In this document: in pieces, positions 24,993 through 34,318 of the stretch | Position numbering within the stretch: the first letter of the stretch is position 1 | How the letters are laid out: every line of letters begins with the position of its first letter | DNA from: Oscillospiraceae bacterium | GTDB lineage: Bacteria > Bacillota > Clostridia > Oscillospirales > UBA929 | Direction: 5' to 3' | DNA length: 41,682 nt | Assembly: GCA_009782475.1 (NCBI GenBank) | Contig: WRIZ01000022.1 | Span: forward strand, 1-41,682 | Notes under the pieces: model-generated | Seen by the model: only the letters and a program-made list of their open reading frames with translations | What the model was told of the DNA's origin: nothing | The model's database searches: none | Made by a program: the position numbers and the translations under genes

Positions 24993-25631
24993 TTAACCCC
25001 GCCTGTTCAGTATTTTCTTGAGCGGCACACAGACCCCGACGCCTACGATCCCGGCTATGACAGCTTCCGCGAGGCCGGACAATACGATGATATAGGCTGA
25101 AGCCCCGATGATGAAACTAAGGGCTGTATCGTTCGGGGCGGCGAAGAAGAGCTTGATGCCTCCAAGAACCAACGCCGTGGCCGTTAAACTGCCCAGCAAC
25201 CCGCTCAATGCGCAGGATACCGCGAGCGGGGCTTTTCTTTTGCTCAGAAAATGGAATACAACCCCGGCCACAACGCCTACCAGTATACGCGGTACGAAGC
25301 ATATGACCAAACTTCCGGCGTTGCCCGGGAAAAAGTTGTCGCCGGAGTAAACAGGGGTAAAGATAAATGCCACAATGGGGTTGGGCGGCATCAGCGACCA
25401 AACAATAAAGCTGAACAAACCGCTGAAAAAGCCCATCAGCGCGCCCGCTTTGACGCCGAGCATCATGGCCGCGACGACGACCGGGAGATACATCAGGGTA
25501 GCCGGCATCAGGCCGGGGATGGGGATGGAACCGAGCGGGGTGAAGCAGACGATGACTTCAAGGGCAAGCAGGATGGAGAATTGCGTCAGGATACGGGTCT
25601 TGTCGCTGTAGGACAGGGTGCTCTTGTTCAT
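24993..25631 (-). CDS. ECF transporter S component, probably for pantothenate
   Basis: This 212-residue integral membrane protein has about six helices with the pattern of energy-coupling factor S components: an N-terminal helix ILLALEVIVCFTPLGSIPIPG, then MYLPVVVAAMMLGVKAGALMGFFSGL, a typical S-component core. Such subunits bind a vitamin and dock on a shared ATPase/T-component module encoded elsewhere. The adjacent gene downstream of its own promoter is coaX (pantothenate kinase), so pantothenate is the best guess for the substrate, in line with PanT. The ATG is preceded by GGAGG. No EcfA/T genes are in the window. Confidence 0.85.
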   Translation of the reverse strand: MNKSTLSYSDKTRILTQFSILLALEVIVCFTPLGSIPIPGLMPATLMYLPVVVAAMMLGVKAGALMGFFSGLFSFIVWSLMPPNPIVAFIFTPVYSGDNFFPGNAGSLVICFVPRILVGVVAGVVFHFLSKRKAPLAVSCALSGLLGSLTATALVLGGIKLFFAAPNDTALSFIIGASAYIIVLSGLAEAVIAGIVGVGVCVPLKKILNRRG

Positions 25632-25700
25632 GGGGATTCCTCCTTGCTGCTGTTCCGTTTGGATACAGCGCGTTTATTATATGTAAACAATCGTGGATTG

Positions 25701-26471
25701 TTACAGTTCGGTGTTCTTTTGGTAGATCAGCCGCAGTCCTTTCAAGAGCAACGTCGGCTCATGGCGCACGGTTCGGCGCATATGCGGGATGACGCGCTCG
25801 CTGAGGCCGCCCGCGGCAAAGACGGCGCAGGGCGCGCCCGCTTCGGCTTCCATCCGCTCGATCATGCCGTCCAGCATGGACGCCCAGCCGAACACAAACC
25901 CCGAACGCATACTGTCGAGGGTGTTGCGCCCGGCGACGCACGGCGGTGTGCCGAGGTTGATTTTGGGGAGCTGCGCCGCTTTGGAGCTGAGGGCTTCGAG
26001 CGAGGAAGCGAGGCCGGGCATGATGGCGACGCCGACCAGCTTCTTTTGCGCGTCGGTGAGGCTCATGGTGGTCGCCGTGCCCATGTCGATGATGATGAGG
26101 GGCGGCTCGGCCAGCGTAAGGGCGGCGACGGCGTTGCAAACCATGTCGCTGCCGAGCTGGGCGGGGTTGTCGATGCTGATGTGCAGCCCTGTTTTGACCC
26201 CCGGGCCTACGATCAGCGGTTTGTTCCCGGTCAGAAGGGCAATCCCTCCGGTCAAAGCGTCGGTCACAGGCCAGGCCACCGAACTGACGATAGAGCCGCT
26301 GATTTGATGTGGTTTCAGATTGTGCAGGGAGAGGATGTCGCGCAGCACCACCGCCCATTCGTCGGCGGTGCGCCAGTGGGCGGTGTGGGCGCGCGCCGTG
26401 CAAACCAGCCTGTCTCCGTCGAAGACGCCGGCCAGGATATTGGTGTTGCCCATATCCAGCGCGAGCAGCAA
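25701..26471 (-). CDS. coaX: Type III pantothenate kinase
   Basis: This 256-residue kinase catalyses the first step of coenzyme A synthesis. It shows the ASKHA-fold motifs of CoaX: LALDMGNTNILAGVF (phosphate 1), the catalytic aspartate in LGSDMVCNAVAA, and LIIIDMGTATTMSL (phosphate 2). The usual GADR is GSDM here, so the arginine is replaced by methionine. The start is TTG at 26471, chosen because GGGAGG lies 8 nt before it and the protein then begins directly at LLLALDMG as expected. Its promoter is at 26499-26528. Confidence 0.92.
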   Translation of the reverse strand: MLLALDMGNTNILAGVFDGDRLVCTARAHTAHWRTADEWAVVLRDILSLHNLKPHQISGSIVSSVAWPVTDALTGGIALLTGNKPLIVGPGVKTGLHISIDNPAQLGSDMVCNAVAALTLAEPPLIIIDMGTATTMSLTDAQKKLVGVAIMPGLASSLEALSSKAAQLPKINLGTPPCVAGRNTLDSMRSGFVFGWASMLDGMIERMEAEAGAPCAVFAAGGLSERVIPHMRRTVRHEPTLLLKGLRLIYQKNTEL

Positions 26472-26498
26472 ACCCTTTCCCTCCCATCGTATCCTCAC

Positions 26499-26528
26499 AG
26501 TATATGATACATCCGCGCCCCTTGTCAA
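26499..26528 (-). promoter_or_regulatory. Sigma-A promoter of coaX
   Basis: On the minus strand TTGACA (26528-26523) and TATACT (26504-26499) are 18 bp apart, 28 nt before the TTG start of coaX. The hexamers are close to consensus. Confidence 0.8.
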
Positions 26529-26540
26529 TATAGAGATTCA

Positions 26541-26570
26541 TTGACAGGCAGGCGGGCTGTGTGGTATTCT
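26541..26570 (+). promoter_or_regulatory. Sigma-A promoter of the hybrid kinase
   Basis: TTGACA (26541-26546) and TATTCT (26565-26570), 18 bp apart, lie 33 nt before the kinase start. The promoter is back-to-back with the coaX promoter, only 12 bp between the two -35 boxes. Confidence 0.75.
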
Positions 26571-26602
26571 TTTGATGGAAAACAAAGACGGGGAGGTGCG
26601 CA

Positions 26603-28942
26603 ATGATCACGTTCATTCGGAGAACGGTGCTGGCGGGCTCAAAGAAAAACATGTCCGGCCCTCATGTCTTTATCCTGCTATGCGTATATTTTCTTATAAC
26701 AACGGTATACACAGGTGTTTTTTACGATTTCCGCATGACCTTGGTTCGCTGCGGGTTGAACACCCTCTTGCTGGCTGTTTTTGTCCTATTGGAACGCAGC
26801 CGGCTTTCCGTCCCGGCAACGGCTTATTTATCCCCCACCCTCATGTCGGTTATCATCATCGCGGGAGCCGTTGTTTTGGAAGGCGACAGTTTGCTTTTTA
26901 TCTACTTAACCTGCTGCGCTATGATCGCGCTGACGTATTTTAACAATAAAAGCCTGCTGCTCCATATTGTGACGGTGGGTGCCGCCTCTTTGGCGGTTAT
27001 TTTCATCTATCCGCCGCAAGTTGAAACACAGACATTTGTCAGTTTGCTGGGGGTAACGTTCAGCCTGACCCAAAACATTATATTCCTCATGGCGTTCATC
27101 GCGCTTGACCTCTTGGTATACACATTCGGTTCGGCGTATGTCAAAACCCTGCAAGCCCTGACCGAAGCCAAGAACGAAGCCAATCAAGCCAATCAGGCCA
27201 AAAGCTCCTTCCTCAGCACCATGAGCCATGAGATACGGACGCCGCTCAACGCCATTTTGGGCATTACCGAGATCCTGCTTCAAAAGGAAATGCTCGACCC
27301 GCAGGAGAAAGAAGCGTTGTATAAAGTCTACACCTCGGGCGACCTCCTGCTCGGCATCATCAACGACATCCTCGATCTATCCAAAATAGAGGCGGGCAAA
27401 CTGGAGCTGGCCGTCGCCGATTATGAGTCGGCCAGCCTGATCAGCGACACGGCGCAGCTCAACATCATGCGCATCGGCCGCAAACCGATCACCTTCGAGG
27501 TGTCGGTGGATGAAGAATTGCCCATCCGCCTGTCCGGCGACGAGCTCCGCGTCAAGCAGATTTTGAACAACTTGCTCTCCAACGCCTTTAAGTATACGGC
27601 GGAAGGGACGGTCAGGCTGTCGGTTTCTGTGGAGAAAGACAGTAGCGGAACAGAAGCCGTTTTGCTGATCAACGTGAAAGATACCGGGCAGGGAATGAGC
27701 AAAGAGCAGGTAGACCGGCTGTTTGACGAATATTCCCGGTTCAACACGGCGGCCAACCGCACAACCGAAGGCACTGGGCTGGGGATGAGCATCACCCGCA
27801 ATTTGGTTCATATGATGAACGGGAAGATATTGGTGGAGAGCGAACCGGGCGTGGGTTCATCCTTCACCGTGCGGCTGCCGCAGGGGAAGCTCGCCGACGC
27901 CGTGCTGGGGCGGGAACTCGCCGAAAACTTGCAGCAGTTCCACACAAACATTGCGGCGCATATGGAGAAATTGCAGGTCGAGCGGGAGTATATGCCGTAC
28001 GGCAAGGTGCTGGTTGTCGATGATGTGGAAACCAACATCTATGTCGCCAAAGGGTTTTTGACCCCTTACGGGCTGAAGGTCGATTCGGCCGACAGCGGGT
28101 TTGAAGCCCTCGAAAAGGTCAAAAGCGGCCAAGTGTATGACATCATTTTCATGGATCACATGATGCCGGTTATGGACGGCATGGAAACCACCGCAAAAAT
28201 CCGGGAAATGGGTTATACCAACCCCATCGTCGCGCTGACGGCGGACGCCGTGGCGGGGCAGTCGGAAATGTTCCTTGAACACGGGTTTGACGGATTTATC
28301 TCAAAACCCATCGAAATACCGCAAATGAACGATGTGCTGAACAGGCTGATCCGTGACAAACAGCCCCCCGAAGTCCTTGAAGCGGCAAGAAGGGCGGCGC
28401 AAGCGATCCATGAACACCTGCAAGCGCAGCCGGACGTCGACCCGATGGTCGCCGAAATTTTCCTGCGCGACGCCAAACACGCCGCCGAGATGCTGGAAGG
28501 GTTTAACGCGGAGACCGAGCTGCGCCCGTTTGTCATCTGCGTGCATGGCATGAAGAGCGCGCTTGCCAACATCGGCCAAACCGAATTATCGGCGGCGGCG
28601 TTGAAGCTGGAGACAGCCGGGCGGGCGGAAGACAGGGAAACGGTCAATGCCCAAACCCCGGCCTTCCTCGCCTCGCTCAAAACGTTGATCATGGAGCTGT
28701 CGCCTGAAGAAGAGGGCGGGACGGCAGAAATGTCGGAAGAAGACGAGGTGTTCTTGCGCGAAAAATTGGCCGCTATTAAAGAGGCGTGCGGGGAATACGA
28801 TAGCAACACCGCCGACGGCATAATGGCCGAACTGCGGGCAAAACCGTGGCCGCCGCAAGTCAAAGAGCGTTTGAACGCCATCGCCGAATCGCTGCTGCAC
28901 AGCGATTTTGACACGGTGATGGAGCTGATAAATAAAGATTGA
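26603..28942 (+). CDS. Hybrid sensor histidine kinase with receiver and HPt domains
   Basis: This 779-residue membrane kinase starts with six or so hydrophobic segments (about 20-180) that may be the sensor, then a coiled coil with a NQANQAK repeat. The kinase core has the phosphorylated histidine H209 in MSHEIRTPLN, an N-box NNLLSNAFKY, and G-boxes DTGQGMS and GTGLGMSI. A receiver domain (about 475-590) has phosphorylation site D518 in FMDHMMPVMDG. A C-terminal HPt domain has H648 in CVHGMKSALANIG. The full relay HK-REC-HPt therefore sits in one protein, and a separate response regulator must be encoded elsewhere. GGGGAGGTG precedes the ATG. Confidence 0.93.
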   Translation: MITFIRRTVLAGSKKNMSGPHVFILLCVYFLITTVYTGVFYDFRMTLVRCGLNTLLLAVFVLLERSRLSVPATAYLSPTLMSVIIIAGAVVLEGDSLLFIYLTCCAMIALTYFNNKSLLLHIVTVGAASLAVIFIYPPQVETQTFVSLLGVTFSLTQNIIFLMAFIALDLLVYTFGSAYVKTLQALTEAKNEANQANQAKSSFLSTMSHEIRTPLNAILGITEILLQKEMLDPQEKEALYKVYTSGDLLLGIINDILDLSKIEAGKLELAVADYESASLISDTAQLNIMRIGRKPITFEVSVDEELPIRLSGDELRVKQILNNLLSNAFKYTAEGTVRLSVSVEKDSSGTEAVLLINVKDTGQGMSKEQVDRLFDEYSRFNTAANRTTEGTGLGMSITRNLVHMMNGKILVESEPGVGSSFTVRLPQGKLADAVLGRELAENLQQFHTNIAAHMEKLQVEREYMPYGKVLVVDDVETNIYVAKGFLTPYGLKVDSADSGFEALEKVKSGQVYDIIFMDHMMPVMDGMETTAKIREMGYTNPIVALTADAVAGQSEMFLEHGFDGFISKPIEIPQMNDVLNRLIRDKQPPEVLEAARRAAQAIHEHLQAQPDVDPMVAEIFLRDAKHAAEMLEGFNAETELRPFVICVHGMKSALANIGQTELSAAALKLETAGRAEDRETVNAQTPAFLASLKTLIMELSPEEEGGTAEMSEEDEVFLREKLAAIKEACGEYDSNTADGIMAELRAKPWPPQVKERLNAIAESLLHSDFDTVMELINKD

Positions 28943-28957
28943 CAATTCCGGGAGCTA

Positions 28958-28986
28958 TTGACAAGGAAAACGGGGTCTGATAATAT
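28958..28986 (+). promoter_or_regulatory. Consensus promoter of the RCC1 protein gene
   Basis: TTGACA (28958-28963) and TAATAT (28981-28986) are 17 bp apart, a near-perfect sigma-A promoter. Transcription should start near 28993, giving a leader of about 105 nt that contains the inverted repeat at 28998-29023. Confidence 0.85.
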
Positions 28987-28997
28987 GAATTATATCA

Positions 28998-29023
28998 TTC
29001 ACAAAAAGTACACCTTTTGTGAA
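28998..29023 (+). promoter_or_regulatory. Inverted repeat at the transcription start of the RCC1 gene
   Basis: TTCACAAAAAG (28998-29008) is inverted as CTTTTGTGAA (29014-29023), with one extra A in the left arm. It lies right after the expected start site. It could be an operator bound by a dimeric repressor or a 5' stem that stabilises the mRNA. Confidence 0.6.
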
Positions 29024-29099
29024 CTAAAATCTAGCATTAGAATCTCATATGCCATACTGCTATGAGGTTTTTGTTTGGCTAAAATTAAGGAGGAAGAAA

Positions 29100-31946
29100 A
29101 TGAAACGGACTTTATCAATCATCCTCTCCGTGGTTATACTTGTAGCCCTTGTTACAATTAACATTCCAGTTGCGGTTGCGGCGGAACAAGAATGGGGCGA
29201 TTTGCCGGGTATTGCTTCAATTTCTATTTGGGAACACGCTATGGCAATCAAGACTGACGGTTCGCTTTGGGCTTGGGGACATAATAATAATGGTCAACTT
29301 GGAGTTGGAAACGGAATTTCAGGGAACTCAAAATCCATACCAGTAAAAATTATGGATGGTGTGGCTTCTGTATCAGCTGGACAGTATCATACTATGGCTA
29401 TTAAAACTGATGGCTCACTGTGGGCTTGGGGAAATAATAGTGTAGGTCAACTTGGAGATGGAACAACGATTGGTAGAACCCTACCTATAAAGATAATGGA
29501 TGATGTGGCTTCCGTTTCGGCGGGTTGCTGGCACACTATGGCTGTCAAAACAGATGGTTCTCTTTGGACTTGGGGATATAATGCTAACGCTGTGCTTGGA
29601 GACGGAACTACATCCGCAAAATCCACCCCTATAAAAATTATGGATGATGTGGCTTTCGTTTCAGCTGGTTGGGAGCAATCTATGGCAATCAAATCTGATG
29701 GTTCATTATGGGCATGGGGATATAATAGTAAGGGTGAACTTGGAGATGGAACTACAGTTATTAGAAACACTCCTGTACACATAATGGATGATGTGGCTTC
29801 TGTTTCCGCTGGTAGCGGGCATACTACGGCAATCAAATCTGATGGTTCATTATGGGCATGGGGATGGAACAATAGGGGTCAACTTGGAAACGGTAATGTC
29901 ACTGGCTGGGATGATCCTAATCCTACACCAGTAAAAGTAATGGATGATGTAACCTCTGTTTCGACGGCTTTTGGTTACACCGTTGCAGTCAAAACGGATG
30001 GTACATTATGGGCTTGGGGTTCAAATGACTCTGGTCAGTTAGGTAATGGGATTGCTACTGGTGACCCTGATGATTCAAACTCTGTACCGATAAAAATAAC
30101 GGATGGTGTGGATTCTGTTTCAGCTGGTGGTGGCCGCAATATGGCAATCAAGACTGACGGTTCATTATGGGCTTGGGGTTGGAATGAATCAGGCTGGCTT
30201 GGTGATGGTTCATTTATCAATAGGCTTTCACCTATAATGATATGGCCTACAGCTGACACATCAACAACTACATACCTACAAGCCTTCCCCGACCCGAACT
30301 TCCGGGCGTTTGTCCTAGAGCAAGTGATAGGCGACGGCAGACAGGAAACAGACGTTGTTACCGATGCGGACAAGACTAGTATGTCATTGTGGAGCTGGGT
30401 GGTTGTTGATAATAAGGATATTGCGGATTTAACGGGGTTAGAATATTTTACTGGGTTAAACGGTCTTAATTGTGCCGATAATAGGCTGACTGCACTGGAC
30501 GTAAGCAAGCATACCGATTTGAGATTTCTCCAATGCGGCAATACTTGGTACGAAAATGATGATGGGACAACCCCGAGAAACCAAATCAAACAATTAGATA
30601 TAAGCAAAAATACATTGTTGGAAACGCTGTTCGCCGGTACGGGCGAGTTAACCGAATTGGATGTGAGTAATAACCCTGAATTAAAAACTCTACACTTTGG
30701 CGGCTGCCCGATTAAAGAAATTGATTTGAGCAATAACCCAAAGCTAGAAAATCTATGGGTTGGCTGGAGTCCTTTGAATTCGTTAGACATAAGCGCAAAT
30801 ACAGCCTTAAAACAGCTTTACTGTGCAGGCATCGGATTAACCGAACTGGATATATCCAACAATCCCGCTTTGCAAGAATTGCACTGTTACGAAAATTATC
30901 TGAGTTTCGACCCCGACATAAGCCTGCCTGACTGGCGTACCCGCTGGAGCATTGCGGGAACAATGGACGACGGTTCCGATTTTCAGTATTATCCTCAAAG
31001 AGAACCCATCCGGCACGGCATCGACTATGATACCGTAACCGAAAACAACATCACCATTCCCGCCGTGACATTCTCATTCAAAAGCGGTAAGCAAGTCCCG
31101 GCCGACGCAACCCCTCTTTCGGGCGCAGTTATTAACCTCACAGCGGAAACATTTGCTATTCCAAACGGTTACAACATCGAAGCATACAGCATAGACGGCG
31201 GAACGACATGGAAAGCGGGAAGTTTCTCCGACAAGGATTTTTCCAAATTGCTGAACAAAGGCGGGGAGCTGTGGCTATGTTTCAAAGATTACAACAGCAA
31301 CGCCAAGAAACCGCAGGGAAGCGGAAACCAGCATAACATCATAGCCTTTGCTAAAATCAACGAACGCCCGAAAAAAGCTCCGAAGCTGGCGGTCAACTAT
31401 TTACTAGACGCAGACACGACAGGCGAAACATCCGGCTATTGGCTACTCACGGCAAAAGGAGGAACAACGGCGTTAAGGGGTTCTGAACTTCAAATCGGCA
31501 AAGCGGATACTACGAATAAAAAGGTGGACGAGAACGGCTTTGGGCAATTCTACGACGCGCCGAATCACGGGATACCCGTTGAAGAGTACAACGGCTCAAA
31601 GGTGACAAAGCCCGTATATTTAGTGAGATATGCACCTAATGAAAATACAGACGGCTCTTTTACTCCAGCCAGCAAGACCGCTAAAATCAAGGTTTCGAGC
31701 AATCTGAAAACGACTAAGTACGTAATCAAAGAAAAAGCGGAAAAGACAAAAAACGACGTTGTGACAAAACCAGCAAAGGCAACAATCAAGGTTAAGGCGA
31801 ATACATACATCAGCATAAACGGAGAAACGACGCTGTACACCGCTAAGAAGGAAATAGATGTACTGAATGTCACAGGCACGATAGAGCTATGGCAAGGGGC
31901 AACGGCGAAGAAACCAGCAACAGCCAAGCAGATATTGACTGTTTGA
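29100..31946 (+). CDS. Secreted RCC1-repeat and leucine-rich-repeat protein with shared C-terminal module
   Basis: This exported protein has 948 residues. The signal peptide runs to about VAVAA. Seven RCC1-type repeats (about 35-380), each with a [10 protein letters not shown] core, make a complete seven-bladed propeller. Next come leucine-rich repeats (about 440-605, units such as [15 protein letters not shown]) and then, from about 678, the roughly 270-residue module [13 protein letters not shown] to [11 protein letters not shown] that is also in the protein at 8615-10516. The repeat half is AT-richer than its neighbours and has near-identical DNA copies. No sortase motif is visible. The ATG at 29100 follows AAGGAGG. 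Adhesion or host interaction is possible but inferred. Confidence 0.88.
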   Translation: MKRTLSIILSVVILVALVTINIPVAVAAEQEWGDLPGIASISIWEHAMAIKTDGSLWAWGHNNNGQLGVGNGISGNSKSIPVKIMDGVASVSAGQYHTMAIKTDGSLWAWGNNSVGQLGDGTTIGRTLPIKIMDDVASVSAGCWHTMAVKTDGSLWTWGYNANAVLGDGTTSAKSTPIKIMDDVAFVSAGWEQSMAIKSDGSLWAWGYNSKGELGDGTTVIRNTPVHIMDDVASVSAGSGHTTAIKSDGSLWAWGWNNRGQLGNGNVTGWDDPNPTPVKVMDDVTSVSTAFGYTVAVKTDGTLWAWGSNDSGQLGNGIATGDPDDSNSVPIKITDGVDSVSAGGGRNMAIKTDGSLWAWGWNESGWLGDGSFINRLSPIMIWPTADTSTTTYLQAFPDPNFRAFVLEQVIGDGRQETDVVTDADKTSMSLWSWVVVDNKDIADLTGLEYFTGLNGLNCADNRLTALDVSKHTDLRFLQCGNTWYENDDGTTPRNQIKQLDISKNTLLETLFAGTGELTELDVSNNPELKTLHFGGCPIKEIDLSNNPKLENLWVGWSPLNSLDISANTALKQLYCAGIGLTELDISNNPALQELHCYENYLSFDPDISLPDWRTRWSIAGTMDDGSDFQYYPQREPIRHGIDYDTVTENNITIPAVTFSFKSGKQVPADATPLSGAVINLTAETFAIPNGYNIEAYSIDGGTTWKAGSFSDKDFSKLLNKGGELWLCFKDYNSNAKKPQGSGNQHNIIAFAKINERPKKAPKLAVNYLLDADTTGETSGYWLLTAKGGTTALRGSELQIGKADTTNKKVDENGFGQFYDAPNHGIPVEEYNGSKVTKPVYLVRYAPNENTDGSFTPASKTAKIKVSSNLKTTKYVIKEKAEKTKNDVVTKPAKATIKVKANTYISINGETTLYTAKKEIDVLNVTGTIELWQGATAKKPATAKQILTV

Positions 31947-31989
31947 CAGACTAATGACAGAAATATGCTAGATTATTGACAGAGCAAAA

Positions 31990-32011
31990 AGCTCCGCCGA
32001 CCGCCGGAGCT
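31990..32011. terminator. Hairpin after the RCC1 protein gene
   Basis: AGCTCCG (31990-31996) pairs with CGGAGCT (32005-32011), preceded by an A-run but followed by CTCTGG rather than U. It is probably the end of the RCC1 transcript, though weak as an intrinsic terminator. Confidence 0.5.
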
Positions 32012-32037
32012 CTCTGGCGAAAAGCGGCTTCGGGGTC

Positions 32038-32067
32038 TTGACAATCTCTCTCTCCCCGTGATATACT
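32038..32067 (+). promoter_or_regulatory. Sigma-A promoter of pckG
   Basis: TTGACA (32038-32043) and TATACT (32062-32067), 18 bp apart, lie 50 nt before the pckG start codon. Confidence 0.8.
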
Positions 32068-32117
32068 ACCCTTTGAATCTAAAATTTCCCTTTATATTCA
32101 AAAGGAGGTCAAAAGAG

Positions 32118-33920
32118 ATGATTTCAACGTCCCATAATGCCCTCAACGAGTGGGTCAAGGAGATCGCCGAAATGTGCCAGCCGGATGCGGTTGAGCTGTG
32201 CGACGGTTCGCAGGAAGAGTATGACCGCATGATCAAAATCTGCGTGGACGCAGGACTGGCAACCCCGCTCAACCCGGCCAAACGCCCCGGGTGCTATCTG
32301 TTCAGGAGCCACCCCTCTGATGTGGCGCGGGCAGAGAAACGCACCTTTATCGCCTCGAAGAAGAAAGAGGACGCAGGCCCGACCAACAACTGGATCGACC
32401 CGGACGAGCTGAAAGCCGACATGAAAAAGCTCTACAAAGGCTGCATGAAGGGCCGCACCATGTATGTCATCCCCTTCTCGATGGGGCCGGTCGGCTCCTA
32501 TATTTCCAAAATCGGCGTGGAGATCAGCGACAGCCCCTATGTCGTTATCAATATGCGGATCATGACCCGGATGGGCAAAGCCGTCCTCGACGCGCTCGGT
32601 GCCGACGGGGAATTTGTCAAATGCCTGCACTCGGTCGGCAAACCGCTTGCTGCGGGCGAGAAGGATGAATCCTGGCCCTGCATCCCCAATGTGGATGAAA
32701 AATACATCAGCCACTTCCCCGAAGAGCGCATGATCTGGTCGATCGGCTCGGGTTACGGCGGCAATGCCCTGCTGGGCAAGAAGTGCTTCGCCCTCCGCAT
32801 CGCCGGGGTTCAGGCGCGCGACGAAGGCTGGCTGGCCGAACATATGCTCATTCTCAAACTCACCGATCCGAAGGGTACCGTCCACTATGTCGCCGGAGCC
32901 TTCCCGTCGGCTTGCGGCAAAACAAACCTCGCCATGCTCACTCCCACCGTTCCGGGCTGGAAAGTCGAAACCGTCGGCGACGACATCGCCTGGATGAAAT
33001 TCGGCAAAGACGGCAGGCTGTATGCCATCAACCCCGAAGCCGGATTCTTCGGCGTTGTACCGGGAACCTCGATGGATTCCAACCCCAACGCCTTCCGGCA
33101 GATTCAAAAGAACACCATCTTCACCAACGTCGGCCTGACCGACGACGGCGACGTGTGGTGGGAAGGCAGCGGCGTCCCCGCTCCGGCACACCTGATCGAC
33201 TGGAAGGGCAACGACTGGACGCCCGATTCCAAAGAGCCCGCCGCCCACGCTAACGCCCGCTTCACCACTCCGGCGGCGCAATGCGAAGTCATCGCGCCCG
33301 AATGGGAAGACCCGGCCGGGGTTCCCATATCGGCCATCCTGATCGGCGGCCGCCGCAAAACCACCATTCCGCTGGTCAACGAATCGACCGACTGGGAAAA
33401 CGGCATCTTCCTCGGCTCCATCATGGGTTCGGAAATCACCACCGCCGACATCACCGACAAAGTCGGCCAAGTGCGGCGCGACCCGTTCGCCCAGCTCCCC
33501 TTCATGGGCTACCATATGGGTGACTATCTCAAACATTGGCTGAGCATCGGCAAGAAAACCGACGCTGATAAACTGCCGAGGATTTATTTTGTCAACTGGT
33601 TCCGCAAGGGCGAAGACGGCAAATTCCTGTGGCCGGGCTTCGGCGACAACAGCCGCGTCTTGAAATGGATCATGGAACGCATCGACGGCACTGGAAAAGC
33701 TGTTGAAACCCCGATCGGAAACCTGCCGACCGTTGACGCCATCGACCTCAGCGGTCTCGACGTTACCAAAGCCGATATGGAGCATCTGCTGGAGATCGAC
33801 AAAGAGGCGTGGAAAGCCGAGATCGAATCCATCCGTGAGAACTATAAGAGCTACGGCGACAGGCTGCCCAAAGAACTCGCGGAGCAGCTGGCCAAGTTGG
33901 AGCAAAAACTGTTCGGTTAA
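32118..33920 (+). CDS. pckG: Phosphoenolpyruvate carboxykinase (GTP)
   Basis: This 600-residue enzyme is the GTP-dependent type, interconverting oxaloacetate and PEP. The P-loop is [15 protein letters not shown] starting at residue 260, with the reactive cysteine C266 characteristic of GTP enzymes. Other family stretches are the metal-site region [25 protein letters not shown], and [10 protein letters not shown] with the substrate-binding arginines. I chose the ATG at 32118, behind AAAGGAGG; upstream in-frame codons overlap the promoter. In anaerobes this enzyme often runs toward oxaloacetate to feed the C4 branch with fumarase. It has its own promoter and terminator. Confidence 0.97.
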   Translation: MISTSHNALNEWVKEIAEMCQPDAVELCDGSQEEYDRMIKICVDAGLATPLNPAKRPGCYLFRSHPSDVARAEKRTFIASKKKEDAGPTNNWIDPDELKADMKKLYKGCMKGRTMYVIPFSMGPVGSYISKIGVEISDSPYVVINMRIMTRMGKAVLDALGADGEFVKCLHSVGKPLAAGEKDESWPCIPNVDEKYISHFPEERMIWSIGSGYGGNALLGKKCFALRIAGVQARDEGWLAEHMLILKLTDPKGTVHYVAGAFPSACGKTNLAMLTPTVPGWKVETVGDDIAWMKFGKDGRLYAINPEAGFFGVVPGTSMDSNPNAFRQIQKNTIFTNVGLTDDGDVWWEGSGVPAPAHLIDWKGNDWTPDSKEPAAHANARFTTPAAQCEVIAPEWEDPAGVPISAILIGGRRKTTIPLVNESTDWENGIFLGSIMGSEITTADITDKVGQVRRDPFAQLPFMGYHMGDYLKHWLSIGKKTDADKLPRIYFVNWFRKGEDGKFLWPGFGDNSRVLKWIMERIDGTGKAVETPIGNLPTVDAIDLSGLDVTKADMEHLLEIDKEAWKAEIESIRENYKSYGDRLPKELAEQLAKLEQKLFG

Positions 33921-33934
33921 GCAAACGATAAGTG

Positions 33935-33966
33935 AAAACGGTCAGGGGGAAACCCTTGACCGTTTT
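33935..33966 (+). terminator. Rho-independent terminator of pckG
   Basis: AAAACGGTCA (33935-33944) pairs with TGACCGTTTT (33957-33966), followed by ATTTAT. It lies 15 nt after the pckG stop and also faces the end of the convergent XRE gene. Confidence 0.9.
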
Positions 33967-33980
33967 ATTTATGCTTGACA

Positions 33981-34214
33981 TCAATCTATCATCAGCAGTT
34001 TATGTGGCTCTACATCCAACGCTTCCGCTATCCTGTATAAAGTCTTTAAACTGACAGGCTTGTAGCAACCTGCCGCTTCGATTTGCGAGTAATACGATAT
34101 GGACATATCCAATTTTTCACAAAAACTCTCTTGTGTGTATCCTCTAAGTTTTCTATAATACGCTATTCTTAATCCGAGTTGCCGGAATTTTTCCTCATAC
34201 GCCTTCCCTGCCAT
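33981..34214 (-). CDS. XRE family helix-turn-helix regulator
   Basis: This 77-residue DNA-binding protein is a single HTH_3 domain. Visible are LGLRIAYYRKLRGYTQESFCEKL (helices 1 and 2, turn before recognition) and SISYYSQIEAAGCYKPVSLKTL (recognition helix), then RIAEALDVEPHKLL. I chose the ATG at 34214, because GAGGG lies 7 nt before it, rather than the ATG at 34232. It is divergent from the WG-repeat lipoprotein, whose promoter lies in the shared gap with a palindrome. It probably represses that promoter or its own. The patch is AT-rich. Confidence 0.88.
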   Translation of the reverse strand: MAGKAYEEKFRQLGLRIAYYRKLRGYTQESFCEKLDMSISYYSQIEAAGCYKPVSLKTLYRIAEALDVEPHKLLMID

Positions 34215-34241
34215 ATTATCACCCTCTACCATTATAAAGGC

Positions 34242-34270
34242 TTGACAGGTTAAACAATACTGACTATAAT
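34242..34270 (+). promoter_or_regulatory. Consensus promoter of the WG-repeat lipoprotein
   Basis: TTGACA (34242-34247) and TATAAT (34265-34270) match consensus exactly, 17 bp apart, 48 nt before the lipoprotein start. Confidence 0.85.
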
Positions 34271-34281
34271 ATAAATAATTA

Positions 34282-34296
34282 CTACTGATATAGTAG
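34282..34296. promoter_or_regulatory. Palindrome, candidate XRE operator
   Basis: CTACT-GATAT-AGTAG (34282-34296) lies just after the expected start of the lipoprotein transcript, in the gap shared with the divergent XRE gene. Its position suits a repressor site, but binding is inferred. Confidence 0.5.
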
Positions 34297-34318
34297 CAAT
34301 TAGAAAGGAAGATATGAA

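Noticed and set aside
25251-26507. 418-codon plus-strand open frame across the S component and coaX
   Set aside because: Shadow frame of two well-supported minus-strand genes; composition is low-complexity His/Arg/Gly.
29100-30250. Regularly repeated DNA that could suggest a CRISPR array
   Set aside because: The repeats are long, imperfect, in one open frame and encode RCC1 blades; there are no constant repeats with unique spacers anywhere in the window.
32124-33905. 593-codon open frame on the minus strand, antisense to pckG
   Set aside because: It mirrors pckG codon by codon, has no recognisable domain and no ribosome site; it is an effect of GC-rich third positions.
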